54,405 bases of DNA from Methylobacterium sp. J-088 (GTDB lineage: Bacteria; Pseudomonadota; Alphaproteobacteria; Rhizobiales; Beijerinckiaceae). The notes under the pieces were generated by a model. The model was given only the letters and a program-made list of their open reading frames with translations. It searched no databases and was not told the origin of the DNA. Each line of letters begins with the position of its first letter. Within the stretch, counting starts at the first letter, position 1. Both the position numbers and the translations under genes were made by a program. Of this stretch, positions 9,128 to 17,640 are shown in pieces. The stretch is taken from positions 1 through 54,405 of the forward strand of contig NZ_JAKSYH010000072.1 of the NCBI RefSeq assembly GCF_022829295.1, read 5' to 3'.

Positions 9128-9203
9128 GCGCCATCGTCAGCCCCGTCCATCAAAGCGTCTGGCTTTCCGATGCCTGCGCACGCGGCCACGTGGATGATAT
9201 CTG

Positions 9204-10223
9204 TTAGGCCGCAGCTATCCCCAGGCCGCGCGGGAAGCCGACTAGTTTGCGCGCATCCTCGTCCCAAAGTGCCAAGTGCAGGCACTGCAGGCTTTCCAAT
9301 AGCGTCAGTCGGCCGACCCGTCCGAGCACCTCGTGACCGTCGAGGCATTCCTGGAGCCGATAGTTCGGGATGCGGCTATTCAGATGGTGGACATGGTGGA
9401 GCCCGACGTTGCCGGTGAACCACTGCAGCACGGCGGGCAGCACGTAGTACGAACTGCCGCCCAGGGCCGCCGCGTGGAAATCCCATTCGTCGCCCTTTTC
9501 CCAGATCGTGTCCTCGTACTGGTGCTGGACGTAGAAGAGCCATCCGCCGATCCACGCCGCCACGCACACCGTCGGAACGAGCGCCCCGAGCACGAGCAGG
9601 AGACTGCCCGTCGCTAGGGCCAGCGCACCGACGAGCACGGCCAGGCAAAGGTCGAGCACGACGACGTCCCGCCACGCCGTCCGCCACGGCAAGCCGACGC
9701 CGAAGGGCATGCGCTGCAGGAGGAGGAAGTTCAGGGGCGAGCCCAGGCCGATTAGCAGGAAGGGGTTACGGTAAAGCCGGTATCGCAGACGACCCAGGCG
9801 CGGCAGGGCGAGATACTCGCGCACCGTCAGGGTCTCGACATCTCCAGTGCCGCGCCGACTCAGGTCGCCGGTCGAAGCATGGTGCAGGGCGTGCCCCCGC
9901 TTCCAACTGTCGTACGGCGTCAACGTCAGCAGGCTGAGCCCTCGACCGATCCCATCGTTCGCGACGCGCGAGGGCAGGAACGACCCGTGCCCGCAATCGT
10001 GCTGGATGATGAAGAGGCGGACGAGCAGGCCGCCCGCGGGGACGGTCAAGAGCGCCACGATCCACCACTTCGCATTCGCCGCGGCTACGGTCATTACGAC
10101 GCACAGGATCAGGTACGGCACCAGGGTGTTCGCAAGCTGGATCGCGGCGCAGCGGACGACCGGCTCACGATAGGCGGCGCAATGTCGGGCGACATCGAGG
10201 GCAGCGTGATCTTTCGCCATCAT
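9204..10223 (-). CDS. Membrane fatty acid desaturase
   Basis: A 339-residue membrane protein with the three histidine boxes of acyl-lipid desaturases: HDCGH (75-79), HALHH (111-115) and HHVHH (276-280), the last followed by LNSRIPNYRL, which is typical of the delta-12/omega-3 and DesA-like group. The boxes bind a di-iron centre that inserts a double bond into membrane acyl chains. Helices flank the boxes in the usual pattern. Its ATGATG start overlaps the stop of the upstream LTXXQ gene by ATGA (10220-10223), so they are co-translated. Regiospecificity cannot be told from sequence alone. Confidence 0.9.
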   Translation of the reverse strand: MMAKDHAALDVARHCAAYREPVVRCAAIQLANTLVPYLILCVVMTVAAANAKWWIVALLTVPAGGLLVRLFIIQHDCGHGSFLPSRVANDGIGRGLSLLTLTPYDSWKRGHALHHASTGDLSRRGTGDVETLTVREYLALPRLGRLRYRLYRNPFLLIGLGSPLNFLLLQRMPFGVGLPWRTAWRDVVVLDLCLAVLVGALALATGSLLLVLGALVPTVCVAAWIGGWLFYVQHQYEDTIWEKGDEWDFHAAALGGSSYYVLPAVLQWFTGNVGLHHVHHLNSRIPNYRLQECLDGHEVLGRVGRLTLLESLQCLHLALWDEDARKLVGFPRGLGIAAA

Positions 10224-11164
10224 TCGTCCGTGCCGTACGGCAGATCGCTATAACGTTCGCCTTGCCTCATGCCGTAGCCGCGCCGCGAACCCGGTCTGCC
10301 TGACATCTGTCTTGGCTCATCTTCCTCCTGAGCTTGGTCCCGGTCCGCATGCTGACGACTGGACCAGCCTTGATATGAATCGCGACTCATCGTGCCCCCC
10401 TCGCGCCGACGGCCGCTCTCCTCCGAACCCCACGATCCTTGCCCGTCCTGACGCCGCTTCGCCTGATCGTTTCGGGTCTTGAGGCCCTCGCGCTTCTCGG
10501 CCGTGGCGTCCCAGGTCAGGAGAGCTACGAAATGGCGAAGCCTGACGTTGTCCGGGGCCAAGCTCCGAACCAGCACGGGTAGTCGTCCTTTCTGCTCAGA
10601 TGACAGGCTGGCGTAGAGCGGCCCGGACGCATCGGCGAGCGACTCCAACGCTTTACCGCGTTCCAGAAGCAGTACACTGGTGGCCTTGATGGCGAGGAAA
10701 GGGTCCGTTGCGAGGGATGGGTCGGATGCATTGCGGGATCGATTGTTCTCCCCCCTACTATCTTGCGGCTCGAAGACGTCTTTGACAGCTTCGCGTGTAT
10801 CTGCCCTAATGGTCGACATGGTCCGGATCGACTGCTCGACCGAAGGCCAAAGCTTCTCCTGGTCGGACGTCAACATCAGACCTGCATGGAGAGCCGCGAG
10901 ATCTGCCTCGAAAAAGGCAACGCGATCAGACGCGTGAGGGCTGTTCTGATTGCTCTGAGCCGTATCCGTCTCCGGTTTTGCAGGTGTGCCGGTGACGCCG
11001 CCGGACGATGGCGAGGGAGAGGAGGCCATCGGGGCTTGCGGCGCGACCCGAGTGCCGGCTTCCGGAGCACGCGTTGCCGGCGTCTGCGCTAAGACCGGAG
11101 ACATCGCAGTCGTTGCAAGCAGTCCAGATATAAGGGCGAGAGATGACGATAACTGTCGGATCAT
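10220..11164 (-). CDS. Spy/CpxP-like LTXXQ-motif periplasmic protein
   Basis: A 314-residue protein with a Sec signal ending SPVLAQ, a Pro/Ser-rich linker, and a helical domain carrying two LTXXQ-like repeats (LTSDQEKLWPSVEQSI and LSSEQKGRLPVLVRSL). Related Spy/CpxP proteins are periplasmic chaperones or envelope-stress sensors. The last 90 residues are highly charged and Gly/Arg/Gln-rich, ending SDLPYGTDE, and look disordered. It is translationally coupled to the desaturase, which suggests a joint envelope-stress response. The exact role is inferred. Confidence 0.75.
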   Translation of the reverse strand: MIRQLSSSLALISGLLATTAMSPVLAQTPATRAPEAGTRVAPQAPMASSPSPSSGGVTGTPAKPETDTAQSNQNSPHASDRVAFFEADLAALHAGLMLTSDQEKLWPSVEQSIRTMSTIRADTREAVKDVFEPQDSRGENNRSRNASDPSLATDPFLAIKATSVLLLERGKALESLADASGPLYASLSSEQKGRLPVLVRSLAPDNVRLRHFVALLTWDATAEKREGLKTRNDQAKRRQDGQGSWGSEESGRRREGGTMSRDSYQGWSSRQHADRDQAQEEDEPRQMSGRPGSRRGYGMRQGERYSDLPYGTDE

Positions 11165-11229
11165 TTTGAATATTCCTTATTGCCAGCGACCGCTTAATAA
11201 AGAGCTGTCATCATAGTGAAATATTGATG

Positions 11230-11403
11230 CTAGAAGAACATGCTTCCTGTAACGAGAGCGGTGATGAGCAGCGCGACAAAGATTGCGACTGCGATAAAGA
11301 ATAGGATCTTCGCAATCCCTGCCGTCGCGGCCGAAACACCGGAGAATCCGAAAAATCCAGCGATCAGTGATACGACGAGAAACAGGAAGGCTAATCTTAA
11401 CAT
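11230..11403 (-). CDS. DUF1328 (YtjA-type) small membrane protein
   Basis: A 57-residue protein reading [19 protein letters not shown], then [20 protein letters not shown], then a second helix ending ALVTGSMFF. This is the standard DUF1328 two-helix layout: first helix, [17 protein letters not shown] loop, second helix. AAGGA lies about eight bases before the ATG and the stop is TAG. The family is found in many proteobacteria next to stress-inducible genes; its molecular function is unknown. Confidence 0.9.
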   Translation of the reverse strand: MLRLAFLFLVVSLIAGFFGFSGVSAATAGIAKILFFIAVAIFVALLITALVTGSMFF

Positions 11404-11495
11404 CGACAGAAGTCCTTCATGCCAATCTAAATATCAGTGTCGAAGTTCGGACCTTCATTAGGTTCAGCACCTACGAAATCATTTCCGTAACGACA

Positions 11496-11526
11496 GGGCG
11501 TCGGATCAAGCACTTGACCGACGCCC
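11496..11526 (-). terminator. Long hairpin after PRC-barrel gene
   Basis: GGGCGTCGG-A-TCAAG-CA-CTTGA-CCGACGCCC forms a 14-bp stem with one bulged base, nine bases past the stop codon at 11536. There is no good T run on the minus side, so factor-assisted termination or transcript protection is possible. Confidence 0.55.
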
Positions 11527-11535
11527 CGAGAAGGA

Positions 11536-11964
11536 TCAGGCCTTGGTGTCGACCTTGACCATGTGACTGCCACCCAGTTCCTTGGCGTCACCCTTCTTCC
11601 AAGCCGGCATCGCCCGGATCTGGTCGTCGGTCCGGCCGCGGGTGACCAACCGGTCGCGCTTCATGAAGATCTTGTCGAGCGCCACAGCGACCTGCTTCTC
11701 GCCCATGCCGAGGAAGCAACCGAGACCAATGACGACGCTGGTCTGGCCATTGGCGCCGTCGACCACGTACTCGACGTCACCGAGCACATCGCCCTCCAAG
11801 TTGTAGAGGTTCTTGCCGACCAGCGTCGAGACGGAAATCGGCTTCATGTCGCCGTCAACCTTGCTCATCCCGGTGGTGCGGCCCGTCGTATCCTCCGTCG
11901 CCATGGCCGAGCCCTGACCGTCCCTGATTACCGAGATCTTGGGCTGGCCGTCGGGCTGGTTCAC
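11536..11964 (-). CDS. PRC-barrel domain protein, probably missing its signal peptide
   Basis: The 142-residue product from GTG (11964) carries a PRC-barrel: ISVSTLVGKNLYNLEGDVLG, VEYVVDG, VVIGLGCFLGMGEKQVAVAL. The frame stays open upstream for 53 more codons that look coding (Gln-rich: VSVVQPQDNAKV, TGQNQRTAIDYEKSSDQ) and then hits TAG at 12126-12124, close to the end of the neighbouring gene. No start with a signal peptide exists in between. The family normally has an N-terminal secretion signal, so I think the 5' end was lost or is blocked by an amber codon. The GTG start has only a weak ribosome site. Confidence 0.6.
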   Translation of the reverse strand: MNQPDGQPKISVIRDGQGSAMATEDTTGRTTGMSKVDGDMKPISVSTLVGKNLYNLEGDVLGDVEYVVDGANGQTSVVIGLGCFLGMGEKQVAVALDKIFMKRDRLVTRGRTDDQIRAMPAWKKGDAKELGGSHMVKVDTKA

Positions 11965-12180
11965 GTCGACCCCAGCCTTCTCGCTCTCGTACTTGATCTG
12001 CGACTGATCGGACGACTTCTCGTAATCGATGGCGGTTCTCTGGTTCTGCCCGGTCAGGCTGACCTTGGCGTTGTCCTGCGGCTGGACGACACTGACCTCG
12101 GGCTGGGCTTGGTTGACCTCGACCTACGGCGGGAGTGCCTATGGAGGCCCCGCCGGAGGATCGACGCTTGGGCCAGGCCC

Positions 12181-12447
12181 TCAGCGGCGACGTGGGCCAC
12201 CCGTGGTCTGGCCGTACTGTTGGGCGCCCGGGGCGCGCGACGGCATGTTGGCGTTGCCGCTACCCGACCGACCGCGCATCCGGCGGTGGCGCATCGAGTG
12301 ACGCGACATCCGGACCTGCACGAGGTCGGCGTGGGCCGACCCAATTATCGTCGGCGAAGCGACCGGCAGCGCCGCGGAAGGCAGCGTCGAGGTGGCCACG
12401 CCGAGGGAGGCCAGGAACAGCGTCGTGAGAATCGTACGGGACATCAT
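12181..12447 (-). CDS. Small secreted basic protein, paralogue 2
   Basis: An 88-residue protein with a Sec signal (MSRTILTTLFLASLG then ATSTLPSAA), a mature segment rich in Arg/Met/His/Ser (QVRMSRHSMRHRRMRG) and a C-terminal block GNANMPSRAPGAQQYGQTTGG. It is a clear paralogue of the gene at 8619-8870. GAGGAGAT lies just before two tandem ATG codons (12447 and 12444). The PRC-barrel gene at 12471 ends 23 bases upstream on the same strand, so the two form a small operon. Function unknown; the cationic mature peptide could bind nucleic acid, polysaccharide or the envelope. Confidence 0.75.
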   Translation of the reverse strand: MMSRTILTTLFLASLGVATSTLPSAALPVASPTIIGSAHADLVQVRMSRHSMRHRRMRGRSGSGNANMPSRAPGAQQYGQTTGGPRRR

Positions 12448-12470
12448 GGGATCTCCTCGTCGGTTGCGGA

Positions 12471-12953
12471 TCACATCTTGTGCTTCGAGTATTTGAAGGT
12501 CGGCGCGTTCTTGAGAGTGTCCTTGTCGGTGTCGACGTAGGTCGCCCACTTCCCGCCCTTGTCGCCCACGGCCATGGTCGACGGATCAAGCACGACGTAG
12601 CTCTCGCCCAACCCGAGGAAGCCGCCGACGCTGACGATCACGCCGGTCACGATCTTGCCGTGCTCGATCACGAGGTCCTCGATCTCGCCCACAGTCTCTT
12701 TCTTGTTGTTGTAGACCGTGGCGCCGACCAGCTTCGACGACATCACGTCGGCCGGCTTCACCGTCACGAACTTAAGCTTGACCGTGGCTGTGTCGGCCAT
12801 CTTCATCCCCATATCGGAGGATGAGCCCATGCCGCCGGTGGGCGCAGTGGCGGTCTGGGCCAGGGCGGGGAACGCGGCGCAGGACAAAGCCAGGACACCA
12901 ACGATAAGACGCTTTGACGTGATCATTCCCATCATATGACGAAAAAAATTCAC
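12471..12953 (-). CDS. Secreted PRC-barrel domain protein
   Basis: About 160 residues: a Sec signal (RLIVGVLALSCAAFPALAQ), a Gly/Met/Ser linker, then a PRC-barrel fold (VMSSKLVGATVYNNKKETVG, EIEDLVIEHGKIVTGVIVSV, GGFLGLGESYVVLDPST). PRC-barrel proteins of this type are common in general-stress regulons of Methylobacterium relatives; the domain binds partner proteins or surfaces. The start is uncertain: GTG at 12953 or ATG at 12935, 12932 or 12926 all keep the signal peptide. It is the intact counterpart of the remnant at 8897-9127. Confidence 0.8.
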   Translation of the reverse strand: MNFFRHMMGMITSKRLIVGVLALSCAAFPALAQTATAPTGGMGSSSDMGMKMADTATVKLKFVTVKPADVMSSKLVGATVYNNKKETVGEIEDLVIEHGKIVTGVIVSVGGFLGLGESYVVLDPSTMAVGDKGGKWATYVDTDKDTLKNAPTFKYSKHKM

Positions 12954-13020
12954 TTTTATATCGAAGAACCAGTCAATTGTTGCCGTGCATTGAGCGCCGA
13001 TATTGAGGTTCTTGCTGAAA

Positions 13021-13045
13021 AACGTTCAATTCACGAATGAGTTCA
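13021..13045 (-). promoter_or_regulatory. Possible EcfG-type promoter upstream of PRC-barrel gene
   Basis: On the minus strand TGAAC is followed after 16 bases by CGTT, about 70 bases before the PRC-barrel start. The EcfG general-stress consensus is GGAAC-N16/17-CGTT, so the first base mismatches. The location and AT-rich context fit, but the match could be chance. Confidence 0.25.
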
Positions 13046-13260
13046 GAAAAAATATATTCAAAAATGCTTGGTGCTTTAGAGCCTGGATGGCATTGAACGC
13101 ATAAGGATCGGCTTGGCGGCTGCGACGTCGCGTATCGCCCGGCACGGTTCGCCGCCCGCAATTGGGATGGACGGCGAGGCCGTTAACCATGGCGTTCGGC
13201 CAGGGATTGATCACACCCGACCACGATGTTTTGGCATCGTCACGAGATTGGACCATCAGG

Positions 13261-13548
13261 ATGCCGACCGTTCAGTCTGTTCTCGCTGCATGCTGCCCGC
13301 CCGGACCTTTGACGGGGTGGGCTCTCTTTGCTGCCGCCGGACTCGCGTCAAGCGGTCCGACTCTCGCGCAATCGGCGGCGAGCTCCATCGATCAGCAGAC
13401 GCCGGGGACGTTGCCGGACCGCACGTCCACCAGCAAAAGCGGCGGGGCGGCACCAAAACATGCGACCGGCCAAGTGGCCGCGCCGAGCGCGATCCAGTCC
13501 TCGACGGACGTGATGCAGTCCGAAGGCTCGATCCCGAGCAGAACCTAG
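13261..13548 (+). CDS. Small secreted protein with amber stop and in-frame tail
   Basis: A 95-residue protein from ATG 13261 with a Sec-type signal (WALFAAAGLASSGPTLAQ) and a Ser/Thr/Gly/Ala-rich mature part. It stops at TAG (13546-13548), but the same frame continues for 15 sensible codons (GGTTDPIKHLPKDMR) to TGA at 13594-13596. The tail looks like a natural C-terminus, so the TAG may be a recent nonsense change. The ribosome site is weak. I do not know the family. Confidence 0.5.
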   Translation: MPTVQSVLAACCPPGPLTGWALFAAAGLASSGPTLAQSAASSIDQQTPGTLPDRTSTSKSGGAAPKHATGQVAAPSAIQSSTDVMQSEGSIPSRT

Positions 13549-13698
13549 GGCGGGACGACCGACCCGATCAAGCACCTGCCCAAGGACATGCGCTGAGTAT
13601 GATCACATTCCGCGGTCGCCGGGCCTTTCAGTGGCTCTGGACGGCTCCCGCTCGCGCATCGGCATCGCCGGGTGGGCATTCCCGGAAGTGGACCGACG

Positions 13699-14235
13699 AT
13701 GTTCTTTGATACCTGGACCGGCCTGTTGCGGGTCATCGTCGTCGGACCCTTGGCCTACGTGGCCCTGATCCTGTTCCTGCGGATCTCCGGCAAGCGCACC
13801 CTGACGAAGCTCAACGCCTTCGACCTCGTTGTGACCGTGGCGCTCGGCTCGACGCTGTCCTCCATCGTGCTGACCAAGTCGGTCGCACTCCTCGAAGGCC
13901 TGCTCGCACTCGCGACCCTCATCGGCCTGCAGTACCTGATCACCTGGACGAGCGTTCGCTCGTCGCGAGTGCGGGCCTTGATCAAGGCCGAACCGAGCCT
14001 GCTCGCCCATCGCGGGGAACTCATCGCGGGGACCATGCGCCGCCAACGCATGACCCGGGACGACGTCCTCTCGGCCCTGCGTTCGGAGGGCATAGACGAT
14101 CTCTCCCAGGCTGCGGCGGTGGTGCTGGAGACCGACGGCTCGATCAGTGTGCTCAAGTCCCTCTCCGACGAAGAGGATCGCCTGTCCGGCGTTCCGCGGC
14201 CGGAGGCGAGCCCGCCAATGCCGAGCCGGACGTGA
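13699..14235 (+). CDS. DUF421 (YetF/YcaP-type) membrane protein
   Basis: A 178-residue protein with three N-terminal helices, the second carrying LFLRISGKRTLTKLNAFDLV, the DUF421 signature, and a C-terminal cytosolic domain (EPSLLAHRGELIAGTMRRQR, TRDDVLSALRSEGI, AAVVLETDGSISVL). The ATG at 13699 has GGAAG upstream. Family members are inner-membrane proteins of unclear function, some linked to spore or envelope properties. Its stop overlaps the GTG start of the next gene by four bases. Confidence 0.88.
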   Translation: MFFDTWTGLLRVIVVGPLAYVALILFLRISGKRTLTKLNAFDLVVTVALGSTLSSIVLTKSVALLEGLLALATLIGLQYLITWTSVRSSRVRALIKAEPSLLAHRGELIAGTMRRQRMTRDDVLSALRSEGIDDLSQAAAVVLETDGSISVLKSLSDEEDRLSGVPRPEASPPMPSRT

Positions 14236-15013
14236 GGTTTGTCGCCTGCTGGGCGCTCCTCCTTCTCGCCGCTCTTCTCGCGGCCGCGAGTCTGGTCCCG
14301 CTGATCCCGACCGAGTGGTGGTGGGTCCGCCTGCTCGACTTCCCGCGCCTGCCACTTGCCGCCGCGCTGGTCGCGGTCGGTGTCGGCCTGCTCATGTGCC
14401 TTCGGATGGCTCCCAGGTCTTCCGGACTAGCCCTTGCCCTCGTGGCGGTCGGACTGACGGTGAATGGTTGGATCCTTCGGCCGTATCTGCCCACCCGAGG
14501 CGTGGCGGTAGATACCTGCCCGGCCGAGCAGCGTCTCTCCGTCCTGATCGCCAACGTTCAGTTCGGCAATCGCGAGGCCGGTCCGCTGCTCACGGCCGTG
14601 CAGCGCACCGAGCCCGACCTTTTTCTCGCGATGGAAACCGACGCATGGTGGGAGGATGCGCTCAAGCCCGTGGCGGAGGCGATGCCCCACACGCTCAAGC
14701 GGATCACCGGGTCGTATACTATGGCATCCATTTCTTCTCGCGCTTGCCCCTAGTGAACGGTGAGATCCGCCACCTCGCCGGGCAGGACACCCCGGCCGTC
14801 GTCACCGGCGTCACCCTGCGCACCGGGGAGGTGGTCGACTTCGTCGGCATCCATCCGAAGCCTCCGCAACCCTGGCAATCCGCCCGCGGCCGGGACGCGC
14901 AACTCTACGCGGCGGCCGCCGTGCTGAGAGCGGCCGAACCAGCTTGGGCCCGGCGTCGGAATGGGTTTGGCGGCGTCATCGCCGGCATGCCGCGTCCGTC
15001 GGCTCAGCGATGA
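14232..15013 (+). pseudogene. Endonuclease/exonuclease/phosphatase family protein, frameshifted and truncated
   Basis: The first frame (GTG 14232) gives three membrane helices, then LSVLIANVQFGNREAGPLL, AVQRTEPDLFLAMETD and MPHTLKRITGSY, typical of membrane-anchored EEP proteins. At about 14716 the frame shifts: the next frame continues the same protein (YYGIHFFSRLPLVNGEIRHL, VVDFVGIHPKPPQPWQSARG, AQLYAAAAVLRAAEPAW). The last third, which should carry GDLNA and the final catalytic His, is absent and the frame ends at TGA 15011-15013, where the transporter gene begins. A two-base TA duplication in TCGTATAC would explain the shift. Confidence 0.8.
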
Positions 15014-15027
15014 AGGGCTCATGCCGG

Positions 15028-17052
15028 ATGCCGATCGACGATGCCGTAGTCATCCGTCCGCCCGCTCGCGTTCCGCCCCCGGTCATACCTGGCCTTAGGT
15101 GCTTGCTGACGCTCGCCGTCGGCGTCGTGGTCGTGGCCGCCCTGTACCTCGGGCGCGAGGTGTTCATCCCCCTCGTCCTCGCCGTCCTGCTCAGCTTCGT
15201 CCTCGGACCCGTCGTCAACCTCTTGCGCTGGATCAAGCTCGGACGGGTTCCATCCGTCATCGTGGCCGTCCTCCTCGCGCTCGCCGTCATCGGGGGGGTC
15301 GGCACGATCATCGGCAGCCAGGTCGTGGGGCTCGCGGGCAACCTGCCGCAGTACCAGGCAACCGTGCAGAAGAAGTTCGCCGGGTTGCGGGATGGATGGC
15401 TCGGCGATGCCAATCAAGTCATCCGGACCTTGAGCCATCGTGTCCACGATGCGGCGCAAAAGGCCGACGCCGCCGGCACCACCGCCGCGGCGGGGCCGGC
15501 CGGCGACACGCGGAAGGCGCAACTCGTCAAGGTCCAGGAGCCCGACGCCTCGCCGCTGACGCTGGCCCGCGACGTTCTCGGCCCAGTGGTCGAGCCGCTG
15601 ACCACGGTCGGCATCGTGCTCGTCGTGGTCGTGTTCCTGCTGCTGCAGCGCGAGGACCTGCGCGACCGCATCATCCGCCTGTTCGGATCGAGCGACCTGC
15701 ACCGCACCACCATGGCCATGGACGACGCGGCGAACCGCCTGGGGACCTATTTCCTCGCCCAACTCGGCATGAACGCCCTCTTCGGGGTCATCGTCGGGAT
15801 CGGCCTCTGGTTCATCGGGGTGCCCAACCCGATCCTATGGGGCGTGTTCTCGGCACTGATGCGCTTCGTGCCGTACATCGGTGCCTTCATCTCCGGTATC
15901 CTCCCGTTGGCGCTGGCGGCCGCGGTCGATCCCGGTTGGGGCATGGTGATCGCCACGGCCGCCTTGTTCGTGGTGACCGAGTCCCTGTTCGGGCAGGTGA
16001 TCGAGCCGCTGCTCTACGGCCATTCCACCGGTCTCTCGCCGTTCGCCGTGATCGTCTCGACGCTATTCTGGGGCTGCCTATGGGGGCCCATCGGAATGAT
16101 CCTGGCCACCCCGTTCACCGTCTGCCTCGTCGTGCTCGGACGCCACGTCGACAGCCTTGAGTTCCTAGACGTGCTGCTCGGCGACCGGCCGCCGCTGACG
16201 CCGGTGGAGAGCTTCTACCAGCGCATGTTGGCCGGCGACCCGGACGAAGCCCGTAACCTCGGCGAGACCATGCTGCGGGAGTGCTCGCTGTCCTCGTACT
16301 ACGACGAGGTGGCGTTGAAGGGATTGCAGCTCGCGGCCGACGACTACGCCCGCGGCGTCGTCACGCCGGCGCAATTGGAGGACATCCGCGCCTCGGCCCG
16401 ATCCCTTGTCGAGGACTTCGAGGACCATGAGGACGTCGAGACGGATGGCGACGACGAGGGCGTCGACCCGAAGGCGCCAACGCCCTCCACCGAGCCTCGC
16501 CGACCGGGGAACGAGGACGGCATCGCACAGACGCCGTCGAGCGTGGCATGGCCCGCTGGATGGCGCGGTGATGCACCGGTGCTGTGCGTGGCCGGACGCG
16601 GCCCTCTCGATGAGGCCGCCTCGGCGATACTGGCGCAACTGCTGCGGAGGCGCGGGCTCGGGACACGGTTGGTCCAGCACGGCGAGGTCTCGCGCGAGCG
16701 CGTCCGCGACCTCGACGTAACCGGGGTCGCGATGGTGTGCGTGTCCTATCTCGACATCACCGGCCACCCGGCCCACCTGCGCTACTTGCTGGAGCGGCTG
16801 AAGCGCCGGTCGCCGGGCGTGCGGGTTCTGGTTGGTCTCTGGCCCGCCGGCGAGAAGGTGCTCACTGACGCCGCCCTGAGGCGGGAAGTCGGCGCGGATA
16901 TGTACGTGTCCTCGCTCAGTGAGGCGGTCGAAGCGTGTTTAGCAGCCGCGGCGGAGGCGCCCATTGAAATTGTCGGCGTGGCCGGATCCCGTGTGCAGTC
17001 CGACCGAGATCACCTCCGCGAGGCTGTGAGGGCTGTATCCCAGCCCGGGTGA
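15028..17052 (+). CDS. AI-2E family transporter with extra C-terminal Rossmann-like domain
   Basis: A 674-residue protein. Residues about 20-390 form the AI-2E/PerM transporter with about eight helices; signature strings are FIPLVLAVLLSFVLGP, LMRFVPYIGAFISGILP, SLFGQVIEPLLYGHSTGLSP and GMILATPFTVCLVVLGRH. A soluble helical segment follows, then an acidic linker (HEDVETDGDDEGVDP), then residues about 535-660 with alternating strands and helices (APVLCVAGRGPLDEAASAIL to YVSSLSEAVEACLA) resembling a B12-binding-like Rossmann domain, but without the DxHxxG cobalamin motif. I chose the ATG at 15028 with AAGGGC upstream; 15010 is also possible. The transported substrate is unknown. Confidence 0.82.
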   Translation: MPIDDAVVIRPPARVPPPVIPGLRCLLTLAVGVVVVAALYLGREVFIPLVLAVLLSFVLGPVVNLLRWIKLGRVPSVIVAVLLALAVIGGVGTIIGSQVVGLAGNLPQYQATVQKKFAGLRDGWLGDANQVIRTLSHRVHDAAQKADAAGTTAAAGPAGDTRKAQLVKVQEPDASPLTLARDVLGPVVEPLTTVGIVLVVVVFLLLQREDLRDRIIRLFGSSDLHRTTMAMDDAANRLGTYFLAQLGMNALFGVIVGIGLWFIGVPNPILWGVFSALMRFVPYIGAFISGILPLALAAAVDPGWGMVIATAALFVVTESLFGQVIEPLLYGHSTGLSPFAVIVSTLFWGCLWGPIGMILATPFTVCLVVLGRHVDSLEFLDVLLGDRPPLTPVESFYQRMLAGDPDEARNLGETMLRECSLSSYYDEVALKGLQLAADDYARGVVTPAQLEDIRASARSLVEDFEDHEDVETDGDDEGVDPKAPTPSTEPRRPGNEDGIAQTPSSVAWPAGWRGDAPVLCVAGRGPLDEAASAILAQLLRRRGLGTRLVQHGEVSRERVRDLDVTGVAMVCVSYLDITGHPAHLRYLLERLKRRSPGVRVLVGLWPAGEKVLTDAALRREVGADMYVSSLSEAVEACLAAAAEAPIEIVGVAGSRVQSDRDHLREAVRAVSQPG

Positions 17053-17298
17053 GCGACCAGAGGCCTGCAATCCCGGAATTGTACAGCAGCTCCATCATAT
17101 GATCGCGCAGGACCACAGCATCCATGCTCGGAAGGAGCCCGGTCTGCCTGCCGGGTTCGCCTCGATGGTGAAGCCCGCTCCATCGACGCAGTGCTGGTTG
17201 TTTCGGCACGTCTTCCCTTCGCGCTCTGGATCGTAGGGCCAAACGCGCCTGGACCGGACGCATGGTGCGCGCCAGTCCAATCCCCCAGGGAGCGACCA

Positions 17299-17538
17299 AT
17301 GGGGCATGCAGAACGGATAGCCACCAGACGCTATCTCGGGGACCTGATCTCGCTTCTCGACAGGGAGAGGGAGACCCAAGACGGTGCCAAACGCGCGGAC
17401 ATCGAGATCGCCCTCGCCATTCTACGGGACAGAGCATTCCGTAATGGGGCGAGTGAACGGACGGTCGGCCTGATCTACGCGGTCCAGGTCGTTCTCGCCC
17501 TGCAGGCCATGCCTCGCAGCGCCGGCGCCCTTCAGTAG
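17299..17538 (+). CDS. Hypothetical small alpha-helical protein
   Basis: A 79-residue protein (MGHAERIATRRYLGDLISLL to VVLALQAMPRSAGALQ) that looks all-helical with amphipathic stretches and a hydrophobic last third. AGGGAG lies about seven bases before the ATG. I do not recognise the family. The roughly 245 bases before it, after the transporter stop, show no gene I can support. Confidence 0.45.
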   Translation: MGHAERIATRRYLGDLISLLDRERETQDGAKRADIEIALAILRDRAFRNGASERTVGLIYAVQVVLALQAMPRSAGALQ

Positions 17539-17640
17539 GGATTGCGGCCTGACGAGGGAATGTCCCGCCAACCCATTTTCGCTTGCCACAGCACCGTACG
17601 ACTATGCGAAGCCCGAAGCTTACGAAGACAGGAGAGCCAG

